A stretch of 64,000 nucleotides of DNA, from assembly GCA_946894095.1 (NCBI GenBank), contig OX335659.1, positions 3,913,501 to 3,977,500 on the forward strand, given 5' to 3'. Position numbers and translations under genes: made by a program. This DNA comes from Incurvaria masculella. Its lineage: Eukaryota; Arthropoda; Insecta; Lepidoptera; Incurvariidae. Below, piece after piece: positions 27,201 through 40,800 of this stretch. Below the pieces are notes generated by a model. That model saw only the letters and a program-made list of their open reading frames with translations. It did not search any database and was not told where the DNA came from. Numbering within the stretch: position 1 is the first letter of the stretch; each line of letters opens with the position of its first letter.

Positions 27201-30200
27201 GCTTTGACAGATCTTTTAAGTAAGCTCGCTTAAACGCCACCTGTCGTGATAAATAAGCAGTTTTCTTCCCCATTGATATACGTACCCATATCTACTTTTC
27301 ACAAACATCTCAATGCGTTGAACTTCTGGGTGCACAGTTGCAACGGACCTCTGTAATGTGACAGCGTGCCTGACGTGCGACTGGATGTCGGTGCGGCGGT
27401 CGGGCGCGGAGCCGGCGGCGGCGGGCGCGGCGGCGGGCGAGGCGGGCTCGGACAGCATGCTGACGGGGCTGCTGGCGGACGCGTTCGGCACGGCCGAGAG
27501 CAAGGCGGCGGGGCGGCGGGCGCCTTGTCCGCGCTCCGTGCTCGTGCAGCTGCTGCACCTGTGCCGGCGGCTGCTCACCATACCCCTGCAGGCGGCGCAG
27601 GTGGGCGCGGCGGGAGAGCCATTTCCTTTCTTGAATGAAAGTGACAACAGCCAAGTGAGAGTTGGACTCGCACACGAAGGGTTCCATACCATCATACAAG
27701 TTTTAACACAAAAAATCATGTTTTTTGTATGGGCCCACCCTTTAATTTTTTTATTTTCCCTATTTGTTGTTATATAAATACACACCCTGTAAAATTTTCA
27801 GCTGCCTACCTATTACGGTGTATGAGATACAGCCCTGGGACAGACGGACGGACAGCGGAGGATTAGCAATAGGGTTCCGCTTTCACCCTTTGGGTATGGT
27901 ACCCTAAAAAAAGGCACTCCAAATAATCACTTTTTTCGAATTTAACTCATTATCGATTAAGATGTTCAATAAATTGCCATACGAAATTAAGACCATTGAA
28001 AATACCAAGTTTTTTGAGCGTGAGCTGAACTATTTTTTTGATAAGAAACTCATTTATACGCTTAATGATTTCTTTCTTTTCTCACCAACGAAAGGCACTA
28101 TACAAAGACACAATAAAAAAAAGTTTTAAAAACGAATCCAACTACGGATTAAAACACTAGCAGTCGTATTCAGAGAGCACCTGTCAAAACTTAGTACGAG
28201 ATTAGCACCAGACTAACCATACAAAAACTGGTTAAGTCCGATGGATTAAAGTTAGTCCGCCCACGCTGATTACAGCTGTAAAAGGTAATAAACAAGGTAG
28301 GTGCTGTTTGATTAAATCAATATAACGATGATATCAAACAGCACCTAGCTTGTTTCTTACATTTTATTGTTTTAATCCGTAGTCAAGTTAAAGTTTTCTA
28401 AACTTTTTTACATTCTTTAGCAAGACAGTAGGTGTGATATTATGTTGTAAACAATGAAAACGTAACTGTATCGGTGTGCAGTGCGAGGCGGGCCCCAGCG
28501 GCTCAGCGCCGACGGAGGAGAGCCAGACGGACGAGAGCAAGGCGACGCAGCAGCAGGGCGGCGGCGGCGCGGGCGCGGGCGGCGCGGGCGCGGGCGGCGC
28601 GGGCGCGGGCGGCGCGGGCGCGGGCGGCGCGGGCGCGGGCGGCGCGGGGGCGAGCGGCGGCGCCGACGGCAACCTCGAGGACGAGCGCAAGCAGCCGAGC
28701 AGCCGAGTCGCCTGCATCGCCGACGTCGGTAAGTCGATTACCCTTAACGCTGAACGATCGCCGTTCACGCAAACATACACCTTAGAGCGCACAGCTTAAA
28801 ACTAAACCACTCTGCATCAAATTCTAACCCCAGGAAACACTTCTTATTGATGAAGTTGTAGACTCTTGGAACCAGCTGCCGGAGGAGGTCATTGGAGCTG
28901 AAACGATTTAAAAACCGACTAGACAAACACTTAAAGGATACAAAAAATTACAAATAATCAATAACAGTAAGAAATAATCAATAAATAAAATCAAAATAAG
29001 CATCAGAATAATAATAATCTACTTCGAGATGAAGTCCTTGTCCACATGGTGACGTGGTATTGTATGCGTTTGTGGGGCTGTGACTACATCTTTAACCAGG
29101 CCTCTCGCGACTTGAACAAGTAATAATTCTCTATTCAAAAACCGTGCCAAAGGAACTCGGCACTGACTTAAAATAGAATACGAACAGGCACAAAGTCTTG
29201 ACAATTGAAGAAAGAGCTGGCTGAGCGAAATTGTAATCTTTGCGTGATCTAGCCTAAACAAAAAGTCTGTCCCGCGTGCTCTTGTCTTGTTTTTAGTTAA
29301 ATAATTTATATTTAGTTTGTATTTAATTACTGTGGACGGAAAACTTGTAAAGTTTCTTTGCGGATTCCTCTTTACTGAGTAAATTGAAGTTTTTGACTGA
29401 TTTAATGTAGTTTGAGTACTAAAAAAGTTTTAATAAATGATATAAATATATTTTAACCCAAAATTTTCCATTTTCAGTACTACAACATAAGCCAACGATG
29501 CAGCGACTGTTCCGGGCGCTGTCTCTCTGCCAGAACTCCATAGTTTCAAGTAAGTACGCATAGATATACTTGGGGATAACATACATTAATTGAGGCTGTC
29601 CTCATCTCTACATCTTATGGTTTCTATTCAAGCGAAGTAGAGAAATAACTATTATTTTTTATTTAAAAAAACTTATAGCATGCAGTTGTGTGCTGAGTCA
29701 GCAAAGATTCCTTCTTTCAAAACAAAAAGTTACGTGTAAGCGAGACTACACACCAGGATATATAAATGTCGCCTGTCTATCCGCTGTTGCACGCAAGTTT
29801 ATAGGAGCGATACTCATCATGCGGCGAAACAACTACGAGAATTTAAATGTATCTTGTGTGGTGAGGTCTCCCTAATCACACAGTAACGTAATTTTAATGT
29901 TGTAGAATCCAGACAACAGATTCATGACGTCCGTTGTGTTCGTAGGCAGCAGCGTGGAGCACCTGACGAGTGAGGCGGTGTCCGTGTCCGATGAGCTGTT
30001 CAAGCTGGTGTTCGTGATGTCAGCGACAGCTTCGCATCCTAGCTTGCTGCTCACGAGTCTGCTCGATTTCTTGAGTGAGTATCCTTGATATTAGATATTT
30101 TGGACATTTTGATACGACGGGCCACCGAGAATCTATATTCTGATTGATCTTACCAACGCTTCTTCGAGATTACTTACATGTCGGACAACCGATTCCCCCG

Positions 30201-33200
30201 GAAGTCCAACATTTTAAGGGTTTCGTAACCAAAGGGTGAAAACGGAACCCTATTACTAAGCCTCTGCTGTCCGTCCGTCCGTCCATCCGTTCGTCCGTCC
30301 GTCTATCCGGCCGTCCGTCTATCCGTTCGTCCGTCTGTCACAGGGCTGTATCTCATGAACCGTAATAGGTAGGCAGCTGACATTTTCAGAGATTGTGTAT
30401 TTATTAGGCCGCTCTAACAACAAATAGATAAAAGTAAAAAATATAAAAATTAAAGCGGGCCCCTACAATAAATGCGTTTTTTTTGTGTTAATTCTTGTAC
30501 GATGGTACAATGGCCGGTTTTTATTTGTCAATGGTCTTACTGTGTGCTGGGTTATTTGTGTACTTTTCCAATAAAACGATTAGTTCAGTGTATAATCTTG
30601 TATTGGCCTCACAATTTAACAGAGTAATTACAATTTTCAAATTGATTCTATTTTATTTTGTATGGTATTTAACAGCTTCGACAGATTCTTTATGTCAGGT
30701 CGCATAGACGCAACCTGTTGTGATGAATAAGTAGTTTTCTTCCACCTTTGGCTGCATACTGATTTATCTGGAAATTTTCTCGCTCCTCCTCGACAGCAAA
30801 CCGTTCTTTTTAGGGTTCCGTACCCAAAGGGTGAAAACGGAACCCTATTACTAAGCCTCTGCTGTCCGTCCGTCCGTCCGTCCGTCCGTCCATCCGTCCG
30901 TCTGTCCGTCTGTCACAGGGCTGTATCTCATGAACCGTAATAGGTAGGCAGCTGAAATTTTCACAGAGTATGTATTTATTTTGCCGCTATAGCAACAAAT
31001 AGGTAAAATAAAAAAATAATAAAAATTAAAGGGGGGTCCCATACAAAAAACGTGATTTTTTCGTGTTAAATATTGTACGATGGTACGGAACCCTTCGTGT
31101 GCGAGTCCGACTCGCACTTGGGCGGGTTTTTTGTAGCACATTCCTTTCATTTGGTAGCCAATATCTCCTAGGGTGCCGGGAGTTCCAATCTAACATTTTT
31201 AGTTGTATTGGAGTAAAGTATTTTTAATAAACTTTTTACGATGGTAAATATACTTTTTTGTACTAATCAGGTACGTCGCTCATTCCAAGGAATCTAGGTC
31301 ATGCTAATAGAGTCAATATCATCTAGTTATCCTGGTTCAAAAAGAAGAGTTTATTTTCCAATATCAACCTTGTCGTTGAATGAATGAATAAATTCTTTAT
31401 GTAGAAAACATACAGCAAAACAACAATACTGCACAAAGGCGGACTTATCACTAAGAGTGATTTCTTCCAGTCAACCTTTGGGGTGATGAGGAAAGGCAAT
31501 AGAAATATCTGTAGGTAGGTGACACACCAGAATTTGAAAAGAAAAAAAAATAACTCTATAAACATACATATACCATAATATATACATATTTATACATATA
31601 ATTGAATATACTAATATATATGATACAATCCACTAATACATATTATTATTTCCACAAACCAGGATAAAAAAAACCTATATTATTATTCTAGGAAAGAAGA
31701 GCAATTTCCTGTCGGACGCGCTCGTCTGGTTCATCCGGCGCACGCTCGAGAAACCCGAGTCGCTCGCCGCCTTCATCGAGCTCGACGGCATCGAGGTGGT
31801 CACCGAGCGCCTCACGAGCTGCCACTATGCGGAGCTCAACCAGCGGCCGGGGCTCGTCTCCTCGCTGATGAACTACCTCAAGCTGCCGCCGCAGCTCGTC
31901 AACCTGTCGACGCCCGCCGCCGGGCAGAAGAAGAGCCAGGCGGCGACGGTGGAGACGCCGGAGGGGCTGATCAACTTTGCACCTCTCTGTGAGTGCTGTG
32001 CAGTTTTTTTAGAAACTGAAAGGAACTTAGTGCCGTGCCGGGATCTTCCTTGGTTACATTAAGCTGGATGGAAAACACGTACAACTATTCTTTGCATTCA
32101 ATCTAGTTACCTGGGCGGGCTTCATTCTACCGCATAGTAAATACCATACCAAACTGACAATCCCTCTTATTGTCAGTTTTATATGGTTTCCGGCAGTTAC
32201 TCGCGTACTCAACAAAACTGATACCTAAAATTTAAATTTTGGGTAAAAAGAAAGGATTCTAATCGACGCGTTTAGACGCTATATCGAGGATTAGGCCAAA
32301 CTCACCTCAAAAATTCTAATCGACGCGTTTAGACGCTATATCGAGGATTAGGCCAAACTCACCTCAAAAATAAAGCTTGGAGTCCATTTGAAAGCATTCT
32401 TAGCATGGTTATTTTATTTAAATGTTGTTATATTATAGTTTTTTTTTTTACTGTATTTGAGTTTTACTTAAAAATAAATATTATTATATTTCTATGTTGA
32501 GACATTTAAAAAAAAATTTTTGTTCAATCTGAAACGGAGACGTATACATACAACGCAATTATATACCGTGACTGATGTAATGAACGGCGCAGGCTCGGTG
32601 GGTTGCGGCAACCCGACGGCGCAGGCGGCGGACGTGCTGCTCGGCGGCGGCGGCGGCGCGGCCGGCGGCTCGTGCGCCGCGCGCCGCGTGCGCGCCGCCG
32701 CCTGGTCGTACCACTTCTTCAGCGCGGAGGACACGTCACTGGCGCTCACGCTGACGCTGCCCCACGCGATGCTGCTGCACGAGGTGGACCTGCAGCCGCA
32801 CGTCACCAGCCTCGCGAGTGCGTACCGACACGCGTTACCTTACCTGTTCTCTGTTCGTGTTTCGCCTGCACATTATTATAATTTATTATATACACTAGCA
32901 GCTTCAAGCTGATGCGTGTACTTCGCTTGTAGAGTGCACTTTTTATATATTTTTTGTTGTTTTATTTTTGTTTTTCAAACTTATCATCATACTTATGCTA
33001 CGCATCTCTTTCTTCGTTTCTCATAAGTGGCACACCGATTCGGAACCCAAAGGATTTCAACCAGCATTTACCTTCAGTGACATTTCGTAGTCGTGGGTCT
33101 GCAATGCAATGTTTAATTGTTTTTAATTTAGTTTAGTTTTTTCATGTTCATTAATCTTTTGTGCTTATGTATTGTAGCAAACAAAATGTCTTATTCTTAT

Positions 33201-36200
33201 TCTTACTGAAACTAGTCCCTATTCTCGACACCCCATGTAACTGTAGTGGTGTGTTGCAGCGTGCCCGGGAGCGGTAGGCATCGAGGCGGGCTGCGGCGGC
33301 ACGCTCGCGCCGCTCGGACCTCCGCAGAACACTGCCGGCATGCTCTACATCCGGCTGGCGCTCGCACAGCCCGTCATCGCCACCACAGTGCAGGTACAAC
33401 ACTCACTCATACATCATTCTATCTCTTGACGTCAGACGGGTCTACGTGTGTAGTCATTGCAGAGGGCGCACAGTCCTTACAAAATACTTCAGACAGTTAG
33501 GTGATGGATGACACCAAAGTTGATTTTTTAAATACTTCTTACACCCTCTGCGCGAGATAAGCTTCCAAGCACCAAAGGCTGCGCAGGGACAAAACTATAT
33601 GGGTTTTGTTTTTCGCGCACTGCTGGAGTTTGGACGGGGAGGGCATCGTCTGGCGCCGGGGCCTATACTTGACGTAATGTTACGCATATTTTGTGGCTGT
33701 TTAGTGTTTGTCAAACTGCCCCCAAAACTGATATAGTGCGAGAAGCCCAAGTAACGAGGCCCCCGCTGTTGACTGTCGGTACCCTTTTCTGTAACAAAGC
33801 GGTGTCATTACCCTCGGGTGTGTATGTTGCTGTTTCTTGTAAATAAATCGGCCAATAGGGAAGTATACTCAAAGCTTATTGTAGATGTCGCGTGAGCGAT
33901 CTCTACTTAAAAAACTCAAAACTGTCATTCCTTTCAAGTTTCATTTACGAGTTTTTAGATGAAAGATGTAATCCATGATGCAGTACTTAGGTTTAGAGGA
34001 AAAGAAGAGCTTTTGTTTCAATTCAAACAAACCTAAATGTCATTGACCAGCACAAAGTATAAAACGAAATATTATAGGTTAAGTTTTTGTTATAATTTCT
34101 TTCCCAAGACTTCTTTTTAACCGACTTCAAAAGAAAGGAGCAGGTTCTCAATTAGTCGGAATCTTTTTTTTATGTATGTTCATAATTAGCATAATTTGGA
34201 ACAATTTATTTTCGGAATAATTTGGAGAAAATTGAGCCATTTCAGTCACACAGTTTGACTAAATAAAATGTTCAAATGTATTGAGCTATCTTTTATTTTC
34301 CTCATGTGTATGAGTATCCCTCAGATCGTGCTGTACAAGCCGCGGGACAGCTCCAACATGGGCCTGCTGAGCCTACGACTGCTCGGCACGCCCGCCTTCT
34401 CCAGCTCACCGACAGCGCTTGCTCCCACCAACAACACCAGGTCAGTGTCCGAATGTATCTCAGATCACACTGTACAAGCCTCAGGACAGCTCCAACATGG
34501 GCCTGCTGAGCCTACGACTGTTCGGCACGCCCGCCTTCTCCAGCTCACCGACAGCACTCGCTCCCACCAACAACACCAGGTCAGTGTCCGAATGTATCTC
34601 ACATCACACTGTACAAGCCTCAGGACAGCTCCAACATGGGCCTGCTGAGCCTACGACTGCTCGGCACGCCCGCCTTCTCCAGCTCACCGACAGCGCTCGC
34701 TCCCACCAACAACACCAGGTCAGTGTCCGAATGTATCTCAGATCACACTGTACAAGCCTCAGGACAGCTCCAACATGGGCCTGCTGAGCCTACGACTGCT
34801 CGGCACGCCCGCCTTCTCCAGCTCACCGACAGCGCTCGCTCCCACCAACAACACCAGGTCAGTGTCCGAATGTATCTCACATCACACTGTACAAGCCTCA
34901 GGACAGCTCCAACATGGGCCTGCTGAGCCTACGACTGCTCGGCACGCCCGCCTTCTCCAGCTCACCGACAGCGCTCGCTCCCACCAACAACACCAGGTCA
35001 GTGTCCGAATGTATCTCAGATCACACTGTACAAGCCTCAGGACAGCTCCAACATGGGCCTGCTGAGCCTACGACTGCTCGGCACGCCCGCCTTCTCCAGC
35101 TCACCGACAGCGCTCGCTCCCACCAACAACACCAGGTCAGTGTCCGAATGTATCTCAGATCACACTGTACAAGCCTCAGGACAGCTCCAACATGGGCCTG
35201 CTGAGCCTACGACTGCTCGGCACGCCCGCCTTCTCCAGCTCACCGACAGCGCTCGCTCCCACCAACAACACCAGGTCAGTGTCCGAATGTATCTCAGATC
35301 ACACTGTACAAGCCTCAGGACAGCTCCAACATGGGCCTGCTGAGCCTACGACTGCTCGGCACGCCCGCCTTCTCCAGCTCACCGACAGCGCTCGCTCCCA
35401 CCAACAACACCAGGTCAGTGTCCGAATGTATCTCAGATCACACTGTACAAGCCTCAGGACAGCTCCAACATGGGCCTGCTGAGCCTACGACTGCTCGGCA
35501 CGCCCGCCTTCTCCAGCTCACCGACAGCGCTCGCTCCCACCAACAACACCAGTTCAGTGTCCGAATGTATCTCAGATCACACTGTACAAGCCTCAGGACA
35601 GCTCCAACATGGGCCTGCTGAGCCTACGACTGCTCGGCACGCCCGCCTTCTCCAGCTCACCGACAGCGCTCGCTCCCACCAACAACACCAGGTCAGTGTC
35701 CGAATGTATCTTAGATCACACTGTACAAGCCTCAGGACAGCTCTAACATGGGCCTGCTGAGCCTACGACTGCTCGGCACGCCCGCCTTCTCCAGCTCACC
35801 GACAGCGCTCGCTCCCACCAACAACACCAGGTCAGTGTCCGAATGTATCTCAGATCACACTGTACAAGCCTCAGGACAGCTCCAACATGGGCCTGCTGAG
35901 CCTACGACTGCTCGGCACGCCCGCCTTCTCCAGCTCACCGACAGCGCTCGCTCCCACCAACAACACCAGGTCAGTGTCCGAATGTATCTCAGATCACACT
36001 GTACAAGCCTCAGGACAGCTCCAACATGGGCCTGCTGAGCCTACGACTGCTCGGCACGCCCGCCTTCTCCAGCTCACCGACAGCGCTCGCTCCCACCAAC
36101 AACACCAGGTCAGAGTCCGAATGTATCTCAGATCACACTGTACAAGCCTCAGGACAGCTCCAACATGGGCCTGCCTTCTCCAACTCAACCGCAGTCTTAC

Positions 36201-37792
36201 AGATGAAATTAAAATAACAATAAATTTAAAAGTTTGCTTCACTCGCAAGAAACTCCCAGCAACTTTGAAAGTATATAATGTTGCAGAAATTGTGCAAGAA
36301 GTAAATTTAATACAGTGCAGTGGAAATGTGGAACAAAATGCCCGAAGGTGTCGTTCAAGTGCCCACCACCAATTCCTTTAAAAACGTGCTTGACAAAGAA
36401 CCTAAAAACACTAAACTAAAGTAAACCGTAATAACAAAGCACCAGTGAGCTCAGACATCACCTTAGGCTGCTTGTTCGTCAAATAAATAAATAATTTCAT
36501 GACACAGTGAAACAATCGTATGCTAGAAGAAACAACAAATTCCGTAAACATTTAATGGATGGCATCTGTTATGTCCTTGTTCTTCAAATACTTGCAACAT
36601 GCGTTTTATTGTTCCATGTGGTTCCATTGAGAAGTAACCTATCAAATTCGACTGTCAACCCAAAACATGAGTCCAACTGACAGTTCAGGTAGACGGCATT
36701 TCAGTCAACCTTAATACATAACAGCATAGGTTTGTCATATTTTCTGTATTTTAATAATCAACGGACATGATTGAGTCGAATGTGAACGTTGTGCAGCGGC
36801 GGGTGGGCGGGCGTGCTCGCGCTGTGCGTCGGCGGCGCGCGGCTCGAGCCGGCGCGCTGGGCGCCGCTCGTGTCGGAGGGCGCGCTGGCGGCATGCGCGG
36901 CGCTGCTCGCGGGCGGCGGCCCGGCGGCGCCGCGCGCGCACGCCGTGCTGCTCGCCGCGGCGCTGGCGTGCCCCGACGCGCAGCGCCCGCTGCTGCGGCG
37001 GCTGCTCGCGCTCGACTCGCTGGCGCACCTGCGGGGTCAGTCTTGTACAGTCTATCATATATAAAATGGGAGGAGATATGGCATCGAGCGCGCCTACTTT
37101 GGGTCCTGTCTTCTTATCAAAAACTTAATGTAATTTATTTTTTTTATGGGACCTGACATGGATGGCTAATACCAAACAACTACCGTTATGATATTAGCCC
37201 AATACACCACATTCCCGAAGGAATACGCCTACCAAGTTTGGAGCCCCTACTTCAAGAAGGATATAGATGTACTTGAAAAAGTCCAAAGACGAGCAACAAA
37301 GATGGTAGTCACCATGAAAAACAAACATTATGAGGACCGACTAAAGCTATTAGGCCTCACAACACTGGAAAAACGCAGACAGCGTGGGGATCTTATCGAA
37401 ACATATAAAATACTGCATGATTCCTATGATGTCAATAATTTCAAAACAATGTACATATTTAACACTAACGAAAGGCTACGCGGTCACTCGCTAAAGATAA
37501 ATCGCACCCTAGCATCAACAAATCCTCGAAAACATTTCCTAACAAACAGAGTTGTGGATAATTGGAACGGCCTACCTGAGGAAATAATAAGTGCATCATC
37601 AGTAAATGTTTTCAAAAACAAACTGGATCCTTACTTAAAATAAAAAAAAAATTTATAAATAAAAAAAAAAATAATAATAATAAAAAAATTCATAGACAAT
37701 AAATAAGTAAATAAGTGCAAGTGCTTAAAAACAAAAGTGCAAGTGCATAAAAAGAAGTGCACGCATCAGCATAATGCTGCTAGTGCATTACA

Positions 37793-37828
<36 letters not shown>

Positions 37829-40800
37829 GGTGCCATGCCAGTACCTTCCCTTTATGAGCACGGCTACATTGAACTGGATGGAAAACGCGGACAATTTTTC
37901 ATTGCCGCTTCGACCATCTTTTCATCCAATGCGATGGTACCAACCCGGGCGGGCTTAAACCCTACCACCTAGTAGGGGAAGGGGACCTACAGTTTTACAT
38001 GGATTCCGAACCATGAAGCAGCTCGCATTCGTGACGAAATGCACTTATCGAACTCTGAAAGAGAAAGACAGTGGTGCCAGTTGGTATTGAACCCGGGCCT
38101 CTGGTACGCTAGGCCAGTCCCCGCGCCACTAGGCTACGAGCCGCCACATGCAAACATAGTCGCAGTTTTTGTGGGTGGGAACTGACTTGATTAACACTAT
38201 TTTAAAGCACAATCGCGTGCGATGGCGATGGTTCGACTTTGTGGCATACGACGCGCTGACGAATTCCCATACAAGTATATGGTCATTTTGACTACACGGC
38301 TACATTGAACTGGATGGAAAACACAGGTTTTTCGCAAACACGATTTTTCGTTGACCGCTTCAACAATCGTTTCATCCAATGCGCTGGTACCAACTCGGGC
38401 GGGCTTAACCCTATCACTTAGTAGGGGGAAGGAGACCTACAGTTCCACTGTAGCACAGCTATAACGTCGCGATGTCCCGGCAGCGTACCAGTCGGGCGAG
38501 GGCGACAGCAACGCGCCGATAGACGCGGTGTGCGAGCTACTGTACCGGCTGTGCGTGCGCGCGGACGAGCGCGCGCGCGACCGCCTAGAGTGCTGCCTGG
38601 AGTGGCTGGCGGAGGGTGCCGCGCGGACCCCGCCGCCCAGCAGCGCCTTCGTGCAGTGCCTCGCGGAGGTGAGCTCAGCTACGGCTGCACCATTATTGTT
38701 GCAGTGAGGATGGAAGGACGGTGGCAACTGAAACTCGCTTGTGTGGTCACTTTGCCACTTTCACATTTATTTATTCATTTATTTATTCATGCAACAATAT
38801 ACCTAACATTACAGCGTAATAGCCAAGGCGTTAGGCAATTTATAGATAAAGTACACATCTTATTAAAAAAAACTGCCTTGAAGATAGCCGGGTCGACATT
38901 GTGTGATAATTGTAAGTTTATACGTTACTAGCTGCGGTACCCGGCTCCGCTCAGGTTAGTGTCGGCTAAATTATCTCATGGATAAAAAGTAGCCCACATG
39001 ACTGGTCCAAAATAGGGTCAAACTGGTCCAGGACAATGTATCCATGTACCAAATTTAATCAAGATCGTTCGAGCCGAAATAGCATGATGTAATGAGAAAC
39101 ATCCAATAATTCCCATTTAGAGCTTCGTTGACGTTTGGTGGCTATTTAAAAAAAAAACATTTGCCGCCAGAACCTTTCTGCACTTTCACTGCTACATTGC
39201 CTACCTAGTAAGTAACGTGTAACGTAGGTAAGTTCACCACAGCCAGCCTCAACATCAAAAACAGTAACCCATCTCGAACCTGACTGCTCCCAGAGATGCT
39301 ATACATTGACAAAATACGCACACCCTTCTGGTAATGAAGCGTTATATTATGTAGCCTATAAGTTTTTAGTAGAATCAGGCTAGACGTAGATACAATCCAC
39401 GTCTAAATCGAGTAATTGGTTCTCAAGGATTTTATTCTATTGGTCGCACCTCCGGCGATTTAGCGTGATGCCAAGTAGTGTTAAAGTTGCGGGAAATACC
39501 AAGCCGTACTTCGGTACAGTTAGTAAAAGTAAGCGCTGCCGCCGCGCCGCATGCATCCATTCCCATCCGACACTTAAAAATAAATACCATCCGATCCTTT
39601 TGATCCTTTTTTTATAGGGTCGCTAAACTATGGAATCGACTCCATACCGATTTATTTCCCCCAAAGTCCCCCGGGGTCGTTGAAACATGGGGTGAAAGAG
39701 CACCTGGCCGGCCGGCATGGTTTTCGTATCCCCCGTGAAAGTTCGAAATGCCGCGCTTGGCTTAGTACCTACTAATCTACCAAACAAAAATTAAGAAACC
39801 ATTCAACTGAAACCGAAATATCCTAACAATACGCGTTTAAACAATCAACCTAAAAAGCCCAAACAAATGCGTGTAGCAAGGAACGGCTGTCGCTAAGTTA
39901 GCATACCGCGCGGGTTGGTAAAAAGAACACAAAGAATTTACGTAAAAAATCTCATACTAATCCGTGTACCACACGACCACGGAGCGCCACTTGACTGAGG
40001 CGGCGCGGGAACCGCGGCCGGCGAGATGTTCGTCGCCAGCGTTTAGTTATTCTGTGCCAGCGTCGCCGATCGCTCCCCGATTCCCCGAATCACGGGAAAT
40101 TTGAGGTATTGCAGGGAAAATGGTGGGGAATGCAAGCGTTGGGAAATTTGCGGGGAATTGGCCAATTCGTGGGGAATTTAGTTTTTTTGCCTTTATATTT
40201 ACCATTTTTTCTTTGCTCATTCAAAAAATATATCGAACATTAAAGCAATCGGGGCAACTTTGGATTCAACTTAGATTTGGAGTTGTTCGGACGGCCGTCG
40301 ACTGCACGACCTTTTTTTTGGTCATTCGAAATTTTCGATGAAAATTTGGTTCCTATTCCGGATTTTTACGGAATTCCGGGAATCCTAAGAACGTTTTCGG
40401 GGAATTGGAGGAGTGGTTATCGGCAACGCTGGTCACCGTTTCGCGCGCTCGCGCTTCGGCTCGATTGGGCAATACTCGGTCCTCGTCGGATGGCCACCGC
40501 CGTCACGGCCCTCGCCGTGCTATGATTTAGATTTCGCTCCGCGCCCTCTGACTATTTTTCTATTTGTTCGGCTCCTAAGGGTCGTTACGTGATGTTCAAT
40601 AGCTTAAAGCCTTCCTTAAGAATTAGGCTATCGAATTTAATAATATTTTTCAAACCTGACTGGTAGTTCCAGAGATTAGGGCGTTCAAACAAAAAAACAA
40701 ACAAACTCTTCAGCTTTATTATATTAGTATAGAAGTATAGATTGTCATTGGGAATATTTGTGTCCCGAAAGAAGTAACATAACACGTTTTGTTTTCTTAG

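Noticed and set aside
27216..27785. Reverse-strand ORF of 189 residues
   Set aside because: Mostly the GC-rich shadow of exon 23 plus a family R repeat; no recognisable domain.
34325..36190. CRISPR-like array
   Set aside because: Uniform 139-bp tandem units with no variable spacers, in a eukaryotic gene; each unit is an exon.
34268..36381. Chain of 96-164-residue ORFs repeating [14 protein letters not shown], as if a secreted repeat protein
   Set aside because: They are readings of the exon 30 array through its spacers in shifting frames; 139 bp is not a multiple of 3 and each chain stops after about two units.
39960..40520. GC-rich intronic stretch as a hidden exon or another gene
   Set aside because: Exons 32 and 33 already join in phase 0; the frames here lack conserved motifs and contain GGGAATT-type simple repeats.
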